IMG/VR virus record: IMGVR_UViG_3300021335_001607 | Span: 1-60,840 of that record | DNA: 60,840 bases | Source of the DNA: a virus | Reading direction: 5' to 3' (one strand) | Notes under the pieces: model-generated | Database searches by the model: none | Told to the model about the DNA's origin: nothing | The model's input: only the letters and a program-made list of their open reading frames with translations | Position numbers and translations under genes: made by a program | Shown: one piece after another, positions 33,122 through 41,167 of the stretch | Layout of the letters: every line of letters starts with the position of its first letter | Numbering within the stretch: position 1 is the stretch's first letter

Positions 33122-34150
33122 ATGAAATACGAAAACATACTTAATAATTTAAAAGAGACCCCACCCCGAGCGTTGAATGATCATATCATGATCATAGATG
33201 CTATGAATATGCTTATTCGTAGTTTCTCATTGCTCAAAGCGATGAACCCATCAGGTCATCACATAGGTGGCTTGGTTGGGTTTCTTCGTTCTCTTGGATA
33301 TGTAACAAGAATATTTGACCCTACTAGAGTTATTATAGTATGGGACGGCAAAGGAGGATCTGCTAATAGAAAAAATATTGACCCTAACTATAAAGCTCAA
33401 AGAGCTACTTCAAGAATAACACATTGGGGGTTATATGATTCTAAGACTGAAGAAATGGAAGCATTAATTGGTCAACTTTTCAGAACACAAGACTACTTAG
33501 AGTGTCTTCCTGTACAACAGATAATGATGGAAAAGCTAGAAGCTGATGATATTATAGCTTACATAGCTAAGAGAGCATCCGTGTCTAACGTTAAAAAATG
33601 TACCATAATATCTTCAGATAAGGATTTCCTACAATTAGTTGATGATACCGTAGAGGTCTATGCACCAGTAAAAAAGAAAACATTTACTGAGAGTAATATA
33701 TTTGAAGAACTTAAGGTATTACCAGAGAATTACAACATAGTTAAAGCACTACTAGGTGATAACTCTGATAACTTACCAGGTGTAAAAGGTTTAGGTATAA
33801 AAACAATTATATCAGAATTTCCAGACTTAGTAAATAAACCAAGCACAGGTTTACAGTACGTGTATGATGTATGTGCTGCTAAATTAGAAGAGAAAAAATT
33901 TAAGAAAATATTTCCTAAAATCATAACTGAATGGGATAGAGTAGAAACTAACTATAAGTTGATGGATTTAAACGTTACTGATTTAGATCAAAAAGAAAAA
34001 GATTACGTTATGGAAGTGCTTAAAGAAACAATACCTGATTTACAGACAGGTGCGTTCTTAAGATTATTAGATAAAGATAAAATAGAAGGTATAACAAAGA
34101 ACACTGAAGGATGGTTAGAAAACTTCAGAGGATTAACTATAGCATCATGA
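33122..34150 (+). CDS. 5'-3' exonuclease / RNase H (FEN family)
   Basis: A 342-residue flap nuclease that would remove RNA primers and flaps during lagging-strand synthesis, as T4 RNase H does. Metal-binding acidic residues are visible in MIIDAMNM (residues about 23-30), VIIVWDGKGG, LEADDIIAY and SSDKDFLQLVDD. The helix-hairpin-helix is LLGDNSDNLPGVKGLGIKTI (about residues 212-231). Length is close to T4 RNase H (305) with a longer C-terminus. The end overlaps the next gene by 4 bases (ATGA). Confidence 0.85.
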   Translation: MKYENILNNLKETPPRALNDHIMIIDAMNMLIRSFSLLKAMNPSGHHIGGLVGFLRSLGYVTRIFDPTRVIIVWDGKGGSANRKNIDPNYKAQRATSRITHWGLYDSKTEEMEALIGQLFRTQDYLECLPVQQIMMEKLEADDIIAYIAKRASVSNVKKCTIISSDKDFLQLVDDTVEVYAPVKKKTFTESNIFEELKVLPENYNIVKALLGDNSDNLPGVKGLGIKTIISEFPDLVNKPSTGLQYVYDVCAAKLEEKKFKKIFPKIITEWDRVETNYKLMDLNVTDLDQKEKDYVMEVLKETIPDLQTGAFLRLLDKDKIEGITKNTEGWLENFRGLTIAS

Positions 34151-34569
34151 AAAAAGCAATCATAGTTAGTGGTTATTTTAATCCACTTCACAAAGGACAT
34201 TTAGAGTTATTCGAAAAAGCTAAAGAAGCAGGAGATGCCTTAATAGTTATTGTGAATAACGATAAACAAAGAGAAATGAAAGGCTCAAAGTTTTTCATGG
34301 ACGAACAAGAAAGAGTTCAAATCATTAGAGCATTAAGTGTAGTCGATATGGCTTGGATATCAATCGATGAAGATAGTACTCAAAATGAAACACTTAAGCT
34401 AATGTTTGGTAAGTTTAACGAAACATATAAATTAGCTTTTGCTAACGGAGGAGATCAGAATAATAATACTATCCCAGAAAGACAGGTTTGTGATCAGTAC
34501 GGGATAGAATTAATTGACGGATTAGGAGATAAAATACAGTCCTCCAGTTGGTTATTACAAAAAAAATAG
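34147..34569 (+). CDS. nucleotidyltransferase (cytidylyltransferase-like family)
   Basis: A 140-residue protein of the HxGH nucleotidyltransferase superfamily. The motif is HKGH in SGYFNPLHKGHLELF (residues about 7-21), and the C-terminal SSSW segment takes the place of the ISSTxxR-type motif. The family includes glycerol-3-phosphate cytidylyltransferase, heptose adenylyltransferase and NMN adenylyltransferase; which substrate is used is not decided by the sequence. I chose ATG 34147 because it overlaps the FEN stop as ATGA and puts the HxGH motif at the usual distance from the N-terminus. An upstream alternative start at 34111 would add 12 residues without similarity. Confidence 0.75.
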   Translation: MKKAIIVSGYFNPLHKGHLELFEKAKEAGDALIVIVNNDKQREMKGSKFFMDEQERVQIIRALSVVDMAWISIDEDSTQNETLKLMFGKFNETYKLAFANGGDQNNNTIPERQVCDQYGIELIDGLGDKIQSSSWLLQKK

Positions 34570-34577
34570 TTATATTA
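34548..34577 (+). promoter_or_regulatory. host-type promoter (TTG-N20-TATATTA)
   Basis: TTG 34548-34550 within the end of the nucleotidyltransferase gene, exact 20-base spacer, TATATTA 34571-34577. It lies 21 bases before the helicase ATG. The -33 box overlaps coding sequence. Confidence 0.55.
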
Positions 34578-34598
34578 ATTAAACAAACAAGGTTATAG

Positions 34599-35948
34599 AT
34601 GACATTAAAGAGCTTACAACAATACGGGAAGGGGTTCCAACTAAAAGTACTAGGATCATTACTTACAGATAAAGGCTTCCTGCTTAACGTTAGAGATGTT
34701 TTACACGATCATTATTTTGATGCTGATTCACATAAATGGATCATAAATGAAATCATTAAGTATTTCGATAAGTATCATACTAACATTACAATGGACGTAC
34801 TTAAAGTAGAACTCCAAAAATTAGAGAACGAAGTACTTCAAGTAGCGCTTAAAGAAGAGTTAAGAAACTCTTACGAAGCTTCTCAAGATGATTTAGACTA
34901 CGTACAGGAAGAATTTCAGACCTTCTGTAAAAATCAAGAAATGAAATCAGCCATACTCAATTCAGCTGATCTCCTAAAAGAACACGACTTTGATGGGATT
35001 AGAAATATGATTGAAAAAGCTATGAAAGCTGGTATGGATAAAAATGTTGGACATGAATACAACAAAGATGTTGAAACTCGTTATAGAACTGACTATCGTC
35101 CTACTATTCCTAGTCCTTGGCCTATCCTTAATGATGGACTTCAAGGCGGATTTGGACCTGGGGACTTGGCTATTATTTTTGGTAATCCGGGAGGCGGTAA
35201 GTCTTGGACTTGTGTTGCTATGGCTGCTCATGCTGTTAAAATGGGCTATAAAGTCAATTATTATACTTTGGAACTCGGAGAAGATTACGTCGGTAAAAGA
35301 TTTGACTGTTATTTTACAGGGCACTCTATTGATGAAGTTAATAATCACCGTAAAGAAGTTCAAACACATGTTGATGGACTTAAAGGGAGATTAATAGTTA
35401 AAGAATATGCTCCTAAATCTGCCTCAGTAGGTAGTATTAGATCTCATATACAGAAATGTATTGATATGGATCATAAACCCGATTTAGTTGTTATTGATTA
35501 TGTTGATTATTTAAGAGCTCCTTCTAGAGGTTCTAAATTTGCAGAACGTAAAGATGAAATTGACGATGTATTTATTGCTACTAAAGGTTTAGCTAAAGAG
35601 TTGAAAATTCCTATCATTACACCATCTCAGGTTAATAGAATGGGAGCTAAAGATTCAGTTATCGAAGGAGATAAAGCAGCTGGGTCTTATGACAAGATGA
35701 TGGTTGCAGATATTTGTTTATCGTTATCACGTCAAAAAGAAGATAAGGTACTTGGTACTGGGAGAGTCCATGTTATGAAAAACAGGTACGGTCAAGACGG
35801 TATGACCTACAATGTTAAAATGGATACTAACAATGGTCATATAGAGTTTGAAGGTAAAGTAGACCCTTCAGATTTAATAGAACCTGGAGGAGATAGTAAC
35901 TTTACCGTTGATAGAGCTACTGTGAATAAAATTTTTGATAAAATATAG
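34599..35948 (+). CDS. replicative DNA helicase (DnaB/gp41-like)
   Basis: A 449-residue hexameric helicase that would unwind the replication fork. Walker A is GNPGGGKS at residues 195-202, Walker B is LVVIDYVDYL (about residues 305-314), and the following SKFAERKDEI block with the TPSQVNRMGAKD segment (motif H3/Arg finger region) completes the RecA-type core. The N-terminal domain (1-140) is a helical collar as in DnaB and gp41. Size is close to T4 gp41 (475). No primase gene is seen next to it in this window. Confidence 0.88.
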   Translation: MTLKSLQQYGKGFQLKVLGSLLTDKGFLLNVRDVLHDHYFDADSHKWIINEIIKYFDKYHTNITMDVLKVELQKLENEVLQVALKEELRNSYEASQDDLDYVQEEFQTFCKNQEMKSAILNSADLLKEHDFDGIRNMIEKAMKAGMDKNVGHEYNKDVETRYRTDYRPTIPSPWPILNDGLQGGFGPGDLAIIFGNPGGGKSWTCVAMAAHAVKMGYKVNYYTLELGEDYVGKRFDCYFTGHSIDEVNNHRKEVQTHVDGLKGRLIVKEYAPKSASVGSIRSHIQKCIDMDHKPDLVVIDYVDYLRAPSRGSKFAERKDEIDDVFIATKGLAKELKIPIITPSQVNRMGAKDSVIEGDKAAGSYDKMMVADICLSLSRQKEDKVLGTGRVHVMKNRYGQDGMTYNVKMDTNNGHIEFEGKVDPSDLIEPGGDSNFTVDRATVNKIFDKI

Positions 35949-35991
35949 AAATTTAGGTGATGAATAGTAAATATATATTCTATTTATTACC

Positions 35992-36024
35992 ATGCCCGAA
36001 AGACATAGTCCGCCGGGTGTTTTT
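35992..36024 (+). terminator. weak candidate terminator after helicase gene
   Basis: A 7-base-pair stem with two wobbles (ATGCCCG with CGGGTGT), enclosing a loop that itself holds GAC/GTC, followed by a run of five Ts. It lies in the 107-base gap between the helicase and nrdB genes. GC content is well above the surrounding AT-rich sequence, which supports a structural role. Confidence 0.4.
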
Positions 36025-36055
36025 GTCTAACATACCCAATAATATATAAAGATAT

Positions 36056-37033
36056 ATGAGTTTACTAGAAGAAAGAGTTGTGTATAAACCCTTTGAATAC
36101 CCTAAAGCATACGATTACTGGTTAAAACAACAACAAGCACATTGGCTTCATACAGAAGTACCTATGTCGCAAGATGTAACTGATTGGAAATCTAACCTAA
36201 AAGCACATGAAAAAAATGTTGTTGGGGGAATACTTAAAGGATTTGCACAAACAGAGACAGTTGTTAATGACTACTGGTCAACATTAGTTACCAAGTGGTT
36301 CAGAAAACCAGAGATTATCATGATGGGCACGACTTTAGGGTCTAGTGAAACTATACATGCAGAAGCTTACTCACTATTAAATGAGCAATTAGGTTTAGAT
36401 AACTTTGCTGAATTTATGGAGGATGAAGCTACAATGGCTAAGATTGAAAACCTTATGAATGTAAGGGATGGACATAATGGAGAACCTAACTGGCACGATA
36501 GAGCTAAGTCTCTTGCAATTTTTTCCGCGTTTACGGAAGGTGTTAACTTATTTAGTTCCTTCGCAGTTCTTTTGTCATTTAAGATGAGAAATAAACTTAA
36601 AGGCGTAGGACAAATTGTTGAATGGTCTGTTAGAGACGAATCTCTTCACTCTGAAGCAGGATGTTGGTTATTCAGAACGTTAATGAAAGAACATCCTGAA
36701 TTTAAAACAGATGCTTTAGTTGCAGATATCGAAGAAGCAGCAAAAAATGCTCTACAATTAGAGTTTGATTTTATTGATAAGATATTTGAGATGGGTGATT
36801 TAGAGAACCTAACTAAAGAGGAATTAAAAAACTTTATCAAACATAGAGTTAATACTAAGATGGCAGATTTAGGACTTTCACCTATTGTTGCATCAGAAGA
36901 TATTGATAAAGGAGCACTGAAGACTATGAAATGGTTTGACGCAGTTATTGCCGGAAAACAGCAAACAGATTTCTTTGCGAGTAGAGTAACAAATTATAGT
37001 AAAGGACATTTAGACTGGTCAGCAGCATTTTAA
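36056..37033 (+). CDS. nrdB: ribonucleoside-diphosphate reductase beta subunit
   Basis: A 325-residue R2 subunit that holds the diiron-tyrosyl radical cofactor of class I ribonucleotide reductase. The metal and radical residues are all visible: a Glu in GFAQTETVVNDYW, the E-x-x-H-x-x-x-Y pattern in SETIHAEAYSLL with the radical Tyr, a Glu in FTEGVNLFSS, and the final E and H in RDESLHSEAG. It would supply dNTPs for phage replication. The large subunit follows 10 bases later, as in many phages. Slightly shorter than the E. coli protein (376). Confidence 0.93.
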   Translation: MSLLEERVVYKPFEYPKAYDYWLKQQQAHWLHTEVPMSQDVTDWKSNLKAHEKNVVGGILKGFAQTETVVNDYWSTLVTKWFRKPEIIMMGTTLGSSETIHAEAYSLLNEQLGLDNFAEFMEDEATMAKIENLMNVRDGHNGEPNWHDRAKSLAIFSAFTEGVNLFSSFAVLLSFKMRNKLKGVGQIVEWSVRDESLHSEAGCWLFRTLMKEHPEFKTDALVADIEEAAKNALQLEFDFIDKIFEMGDLENLTKEELKNFIKHRVNTKMADLGLSPIVASEDIDKGALKTMKWFDAVIAGKQQTDFFASRVTNYSKGHLDWSAAF

Positions 37034-37043
37034 TAGATAAGTT

Positions 37044-38759
37044 ATGAGCATAATAGTAGATACCAGCGACTGGGAAGCTGGAAAGGATTACCCAGAATGG
37101 ATGAATGAAGTTTCACTTGCAACAATCTCAAAAGGATATATGCTCCCAGGTGAAACTCCTAAAAAAGCATATAGAAGAGTAGCTTCTACGATTGCTAAAA
37201 GATTAGACAGGCCTGATTTAGAGAATAAATTTTACAGGTATATATGGAAAGGATGGTTGAACTTAGCCTCTCCTGTACTTTCAAATACAGGAACTGATAG
37301 AGGATTACCAATCTCATGTTTTGGTATCGACACACCCGACTCGATACGAGGTATTGGCTTAACAAATGCTGAACTCATGAGATTGACCTCTTTAGGTGGA
37401 GGAGTAGGAATCGGACTTTCTAAGATTAGAGGTAGAGAAGAGAAAATTGGAGACGGTTCTATGGGAAGCTCTGAAGGAGTTGTACCATGGGCTAAGATTT
37501 ATGACTCAACTATTATTGCTACCAACCAAGGAGCTGTAAGAAGAGGAGCAGCTTCTGTTAACCTTGATATAAATCACCCAGATATTGAAGAATATTTAGA
37601 GATACGTAGACCTAAAGGAGACCCAAATAGACAGTGTCTAAACCTACATCAATGCGTTGTAGTGGATGATAGCTTTATGCAAAGATTAGAGCATAGAGAC
37701 GCTGAGGCAATGGGTCTATGGGTTAAAATACTAAAATCTAGAGTAGAGACTGGAGAACCTTATATTATGTATAAGGATACTGTTAATAACAACAATCCAG
37801 CAGCATACAAAAAGAATAACCTAGAGGTATCGATGACTAATATCTGTTCTGAGATTACTTTACATACAGACGAAGAACACAGCTTTATCTGCTGTCTCTC
37901 TTCTCTAAACTTAAGTAAGTGGCATGAATGGAAAAACTCAGATTTAGTTGAAACTGCAATCTACTTCCTTGATGGAGTGTTAGAAGAGTTTTTAGCTAAA
38001 ACTTCTGGTAGAGATTCTTTAATTAGAGCTCATAGATCTGCAAAGAAAGGTAGAGCAATTGGATTAGGAGTATTAGGATGGCATACCTTATTGCAGAACG
38101 AAAAAATTCCCTTTACTTCTATTGCTGCAACTTCACTTACTCATCAAATATTCTCAGATATTAGAACTAAAGCAGAAAATGCTTCAAGACAATTAGCAGT
38201 AGAGTATGGAGAACCAGTTTGGTGTAAAGGTACAGGAATGAGAAATTCTCACGTAATGGCAATTGCTCCTACAGTGTCTAATAGTACTATAGCAGGTGGA
38301 GTATCAGCCGGTATTGAACCAGTACCTGCTAACGTTTATACATTTAACTCTGCAAAAGGTACTTTTATTAGAAAGAATCCTGCATTAGAATCTTACCTTG
38401 AAGAAAAAGGAGCTAATACCGAAGAAGTATGGGATCAAATTATGAAAGATAGAGGTATTATAGCTAACCTTCCTGAAGATGTTATGCCAGCAGATGATAA
38501 ACCTATATTCTTAACATTTGCAGAAATTAATCAATTAGCTTTGGTTGAACAAGCAGGTGCTAGACAAAAATATATAGATCAAACACAATCATTAAACTTA
38601 GCTTTTGATCCTACAGATTCACCTAAGTTTATTAACGAAGTTCACCAAGCTGCATGGAGATTTGGAGTAAAAACACTATATTATCTACGAACTGACTCAG
38701 TTATCAATGGAGATATAGGCTCTAGAACATCATTAGACTGCTTAAGTTGTGATGGTTAA
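37044..38759 (+). CDS. nrdA: ribonucleoside-diphosphate reductase alpha subunit, short form without ATP cone
   Basis: A 571-residue catalytic subunit that would reduce ribonucleotides to deoxyribonucleotides. Active-site residues are C92 (ISCFG), N266, C268 and E270 (TNICSE). The radical-path tyrosine pair lies in TLYYLRT, and the C-terminal redox pair is in LDCLSCDG. The protein starts directly at the catalytic barrel, so the N-terminal ATP-cone that normally provides overall activity control is absent (E. coli NrdA has 761 residues). It should therefore not be shut off by dATP, a common phage strategy. It pairs with nrdB, and thioredoxin is encoded nearby. Confidence 0.93.
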   Translation: MSIIVDTSDWEAGKDYPEWMNEVSLATISKGYMLPGETPKKAYRRVASTIAKRLDRPDLENKFYRYIWKGWLNLASPVLSNTGTDRGLPISCFGIDTPDSIRGIGLTNAELMRLTSLGGGVGIGLSKIRGREEKIGDGSMGSSEGVVPWAKIYDSTIIATNQGAVRRGAASVNLDINHPDIEEYLEIRRPKGDPNRQCLNLHQCVVVDDSFMQRLEHRDAEAMGLWVKILKSRVETGEPYIMYKDTVNNNNPAAYKKNNLEVSMTNICSEITLHTDEEHSFICCLSSLNLSKWHEWKNSDLVETAIYFLDGVLEEFLAKTSGRDSLIRAHRSAKKGRAIGLGVLGWHTLLQNEKIPFTSIAATSLTHQIFSDIRTKAENASRQLAVEYGEPVWCKGTGMRNSHVMAIAPTVSNSTIAGGVSAGIEPVPANVYTFNSAKGTFIRKNPALESYLEEKGANTEEVWDQIMKDRGIIANLPEDVMPADDKPIFLTFAEINQLALVEQAGARQKYIDQTQSLNLAFDPTDSPKFINEVHQAAWRFGVKTLYYLRTDSVINGDIGSRTSLDCLSCDG

Positions 38760-38770
38760 CTATTTATAAG
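38760..38770 (+). promoter_or_regulatory. late-type motif CTATTTATAAG before a probable virion gene
   Basis: Begins right after the nrdA stop codon and ends only 2 bases before the ATG at 38773. A transcript starting here would be leaderless or start inside the gene, so either translation begins at the very 5' end or the motif has another function. Confidence 0.35.
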
Positions 38771-38772
38771 TA

Positions 38773-39312
38773 ATGAAAACAGTTAAAATTCAAAATACGG
38801 TAAATTCTGCTGACATGCACGAATTGGAGATATACCACACTGCAATTACTGCTAGTAACTTACTTACTAGTAGTGTTTCACAGAGCGGAGTATTTACAGG
38901 AGTTGACTTATTCAACGGATTACAGTTTCAAGTAGAAGATGATATATCTCAATTCTTTATTAAGAACTTAACTTTATGTACTAATATAGGATCTGGATCA
39001 TTAGGTGAAAGTGGTAATAATGTATTCTTTTACGAATTTGATCCGGGAGATTATGGGACTATAGAAATCAACGGTACCAATCAAATTACCACAGCAGTCC
39101 CTTTTACTGCTAGACAGAACTTTGCAATTAATCCAACATTAACAGCTACAGTTACTGCTAACTACCCATACGAATTTGCTGCTTGGTACTCTAATTCTGC
39201 ATTTACAGGATCAGCATTATCTACTTCTAATCCAGTCACAATCGAAAAAGAAGATTTTAATAGTACAGTTACCTGGTATGCACAATATCAATTAGGAGAT
39301 AATTACTACTAA
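38773..39312 (+). CDS. hypothetical protein with bacterial beta-repeat segment, possible virion protein
   Basis: A 179-residue protein of mainly beta character, rich in Thr, Ser, Asn and aromatic residues. The C-terminal part (ANYPYEFAAWYSNSAFTGSA, then STVTWYAQY) resembles the short 'y.F.gWy.n...' repeats of bacterial surface proteins. This suits an exposed virion or adhesion part rather than an enzyme. It is placed between nrdA and thioredoxin but has the late-type motif typical of virion genes directly before its start, which supports an independent late transcript. Function unknown. Confidence 0.6.
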   Translation: MKTVKIQNTVNSADMHELEIYHTAITASNLLTSSVSQSGVFTGVDLFNGLQFQVEDDISQFFIKNLTLCTNIGSGSLGESGNNVFFYEFDPGDYGTIEINGTNQITTAVPFTARQNFAINPTLTATVTANYPYEFAAWYSNSAFTGSALSTSNPVTIEKEDFNSTVTWYAQYQLGDNYY

Positions 39313-39314
39313 AG

Positions 39315-39344
39315 TTGGATTTTAAAAAGGTTTTTCGTATCTTT
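39315..39344 (+). promoter_or_regulatory. host-type promoter (TTG-N20-TATCTTT)
   Basis: TTG 39315-39317, 20-base spacer, TATCTTT 39338-39344, 19 bases before the small gene at 39364 that overlaps thioredoxin. It begins 2 bases after the stop of the preceding gene. Confidence 0.65.
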
Positions 39345-39363
39345 TAATAAAAGAAATAGTTAT

Positions 39364-39522
39364 ATGTCAAAATCAAGCGCAAAGCAAAGAATTACTCAAT
39401 TAAAAGAATGGTTAGTTACCTTTAAGAAAGGTGAACCAGTAACCGCAGGAAAACGCTCTTCAAAGTTTTCTAAAGCAGATCATTATAAAAAGAAAAATAG
39501 ATATGGCAAAAAAAGCAATTAA
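39364..39522 (+). CDS. small basic protein (52 residues)
   Basis: A short gene with its own promoter 19 bases upstream and an AGTTAT leader like other starts here. It encodes 52 residues, of which about 14 are Lys and 4 Arg, ending in KNRYGKKSN. The first half (SAKQRITQLKEWLVTFKKGE) could form an amphipathic helix; the rest is probably disordered and could bind nucleic acid. It overlaps the thioredoxin start by 20 bases, so the two are probably co-translated. Function unknown. Confidence 0.6.
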   Translation: MSKSSAKQRITQLKEWLVTFKKGEPVTAGKRSSKFSKADHYKKKNRYGKKSN

Positions 39523-39766
39523 GTTTAGTGCAACATGGTGTGGTCCATGTAGATCTTATGCTCCTGTTTGGGATAAAGTCAAAGCAGAAATTACTGAAGG
39601 AGTAGAATATGTAGAAGTAGATATAGATAAGGATACTGAAGGACTGGCAGCTAAATACCAAGTCCGTTCTGTTCCAACCACAGTGATTATTCAAGAGAAT
39701 GGAGATATACAGAAAGAAGTAGGTTTACAAACTTCTCAAAACCTTAAAGAATTAATTTTATTTTAA
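39503..39766 (+). CDS. thioredoxin
   Basis: An 87-residue thioredoxin with the redox motif WCGPC at residues 12-16 and the cis-proline segment VRSVPTTVI. It would pass electrons to ribonucleotide reductase, whose genes are just upstream, and keep other proteins reduced in the cytoplasm. It is shorter than host thioredoxins (about 105), lacking the first strand and helix, which is usual for phage versions. It overlaps the small basic gene upstream and is followed 1 base later by a hypothetical gene. Confidence 0.88.
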   Translation: MAKKAIKFSATWCGPCRSYAPVWDKVKAEITEGVEYVEVDIDKDTEGLAAKYQVRSVPTTVIIQENGDIQKEVGLQTSQNLKELILF

Positions 39767-39767
39767 T

Positions 39768-40070
39768 ATGTTACGAAAACCCGATTCAATCCCATCATCA
39801 GATACATTAATTAAAGATCCAGTGATGGAACCTTTTTTTATTGCTAAGTCTGCTAGCGGTGGATTTACAGTTTATGAAAATGTTATTAAAGGAGATAATA
39901 ATACTCCTTATATAAAGACAGTGTCTTACCCAGGTAATTTTGGAGCAGCTCTTAAGACAGTTGCAAGAGAGTTACTTAACGGAGACCCTAATAAAAAGGT
40001 ATATTCATTAAAAGAATATGCTGATCGTTGGAAGTCTATAGGAAATTCCTTAACTTCTATTATAGAATAG
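39768..40070 (+). CDS. hypothetical protein
   Basis: A 100-residue protein with a beta-rich first half (FFIAKSASGGFTVYENVIKG) and a helical C-terminal half (VYSLKEYADRWKSIGNSL). The layout matches small uncharacterised proteins often found in T4-like marine phages that begin 'mep(y/f)fi.ks....ytv.e'. No catalytic residue set is visible. It is co-transcribed with thioredoxin by position. Function unknown. Confidence 0.65.
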   Translation: MLRKPDSIPSSDTLIKDPVMEPFFIAKSASGGFTVYENVIKGDNNTPYIKTVSYPGNFGAALKTVARELLNGDPNKKVYSLKEYADRWKSIGNSLTSIIE

Positions 40071-40119
40071 CGTCCGCCTATACGTTTATAATACCTGGCA
40101 AATATTAAATTTAAATAAA

Positions 40120-40938
40120 ATGGCAAAAAATGTTGTTGTTAGTCTAAGCGGAGGGATGGACTCCTCTACATTATTACTCAGATGTTTAAAAGAGTATGAT
40201 CAAGTAACTGCTATATCGTTTGATTACGGTCAAAAGCATAGAGTAGAGCTTGAAAGAGCACAATCATTAGTAGACTATATTAATGAAACTTGTCCTTCAG
40301 ATAATAAATGTTTTGGAGGTTGCAAGATTAACTATCAAGTTATTAAATTAGACGGTTTAGTAAATCTGTTAAATTCTAACCTTGTAGAAGGAGGAGAAGA
40401 TGTACCGGAAGGACATTACGAAGAAGATAACATGAAAGCTACTGTAGTACCTAATCGTAATAAAATTTTCGCTTCTTTAGTTCAAGCTGTAGCTTTATCT
40501 GCTGCTAATGCTAATGGAAATGATACTGATATTGCTTTAGGAATACATGCAGGTGATCATGCTATTTATCCAGACTGTAGACAAGAGTTTAGAGATGCAG
40601 ATGATGCTGCTTTTAGAATTGGTAACTGGGAAGCTGATAAAGTAGGGTACTTTACTCCTTACTTAGATACAGACAAATTAGGAATCTTAAAAGATGGACA
40701 AGAACTCATTAAAGCATTGGAATTGGATTTTAACGAAGTATACAAAAGAACGAATACATCGTACAAACCATACCCATCAGGAAACTCTGACTATAAAAGT
40801 GCGTCGTCTGTTGAAAGAATCGAAGCGTTTATTGAACTCGGTGTTAACGACCCTGTACAATACGAGGACGAGACTGGACCAGTTGATTACGAAGTTGCGA
40901 AAACACATGTTAAAAAATTATTAGCAGAGTATGCATGA
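40120..40938 (+). CDS. queC: QueC-like 7-cyano-7-deazaguanine (preQ0) synthase
   Basis: A 272-residue ATP-dependent ligase that would convert 7-carboxy-7-deazaguanine to preQ0. The PP-loop SLSGGMDSS (residues 8-16) binds ATP. AISFDYGQKHRVEL and VPNRNKIFASL are diagnostic QueC segments, as is GIHAGDHAIYPDCRQEF. The usual four-cysteine zinc site before the C-terminal helix is missing: the region reads SYKPYPSGNSDYKSAS, followed by VERIEAF. Instead there is a Cys-rich insert at C58, C64 and C68 (CPSDNKCFGGC). The enzyme feeds DpdA at 49226. Downstream a small gene overlaps the stop. Confidence 0.88.
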   Translation: MAKNVVVSLSGGMDSSTLLLRCLKEYDQVTAISFDYGQKHRVELERAQSLVDYINETCPSDNKCFGGCKINYQVIKLDGLVNLLNSNLVEGGEDVPEGHYEEDNMKATVVPNRNKIFASLVQAVALSAANANGNDTDIALGIHAGDHAIYPDCRQEFRDADDAAFRIGNWEADKVGYFTPYLDTDKLGILKDGQELIKALELDFNEVYKRTNTSYKPYPSGNSDYKSASSVERIEAFIELGVNDPVQYEDETGPVDYEVAKTHVKKLLAEYA

Positions 40939-41074
40939 TCGTAAGCAAGAAAACGGTAATACCCAACTAAATTCTGAAAGGAATCAAGTAAATGATAGAA
41001 TAAGTAGATATCATTTCTTGGGTAAAGCTAAAAAAGTAATTTGGGACGGAGCAAGAAGAAACCGAACCATTTAA
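40931..41074 (+). CDS. small hypothetical protein (47 residues)
   Basis: Begins at ATG 40931 inside the queC stop region (8-base overlap) and ends at TAA 41072-41074, 6 bases before the tRNA gene. Encodes 47 residues, strongly basic towards the C-terminus (GKAKKVIWDGARRNRTI). It is supported only by position and an open frame, so it may be a real accessory peptide or chance. Confidence 0.4.
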   Translation: MHDRKQENGNTQLNSERNQVNDRISRYHFLGKAKKVIWDGARRNRTI

Positions 41075-41080
41075 CAGGTA

Positions 41081-41154
41081 GGGGGATTAGCTCAGCTGGC
41101 TAGAGCGCTTCGCTTGCACCGAAGAGGTCATCGGTTCGACTCCGATATTCTCCA
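41081..41154 (+). tRNA. tRNA-Ala, anticodon TGC
   Basis: A complete 74-base cloverleaf. The 7-base-pair acceptor stem (GGGGGAT with ATTCTCC, two G-T pairs) has discriminator A at 41154. The D arm is GCTC/GAGC. The anticodon arm is CTTCG/CGAAG with loop CTTGCAC and anticodon TGC. The T arm is ATCGG/CCGAT with loop TTCGACT. CCA is not encoded. It reads GCA and probably all GCN Ala codons. It is the only tRNA I find, placed between queC and the sulfotransferase-like gene. Confidence 0.95.
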
Positions 41155-41167
41155 CAAAGACGTATGA

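Noticed and set aside
34111-34146. Upstream ATG for the nucleotidyltransferase
   Set aside because: It lies inside the FEN gene; ATG 34147 forms the usual ATGA overlap and places the HxGH motif correctly.
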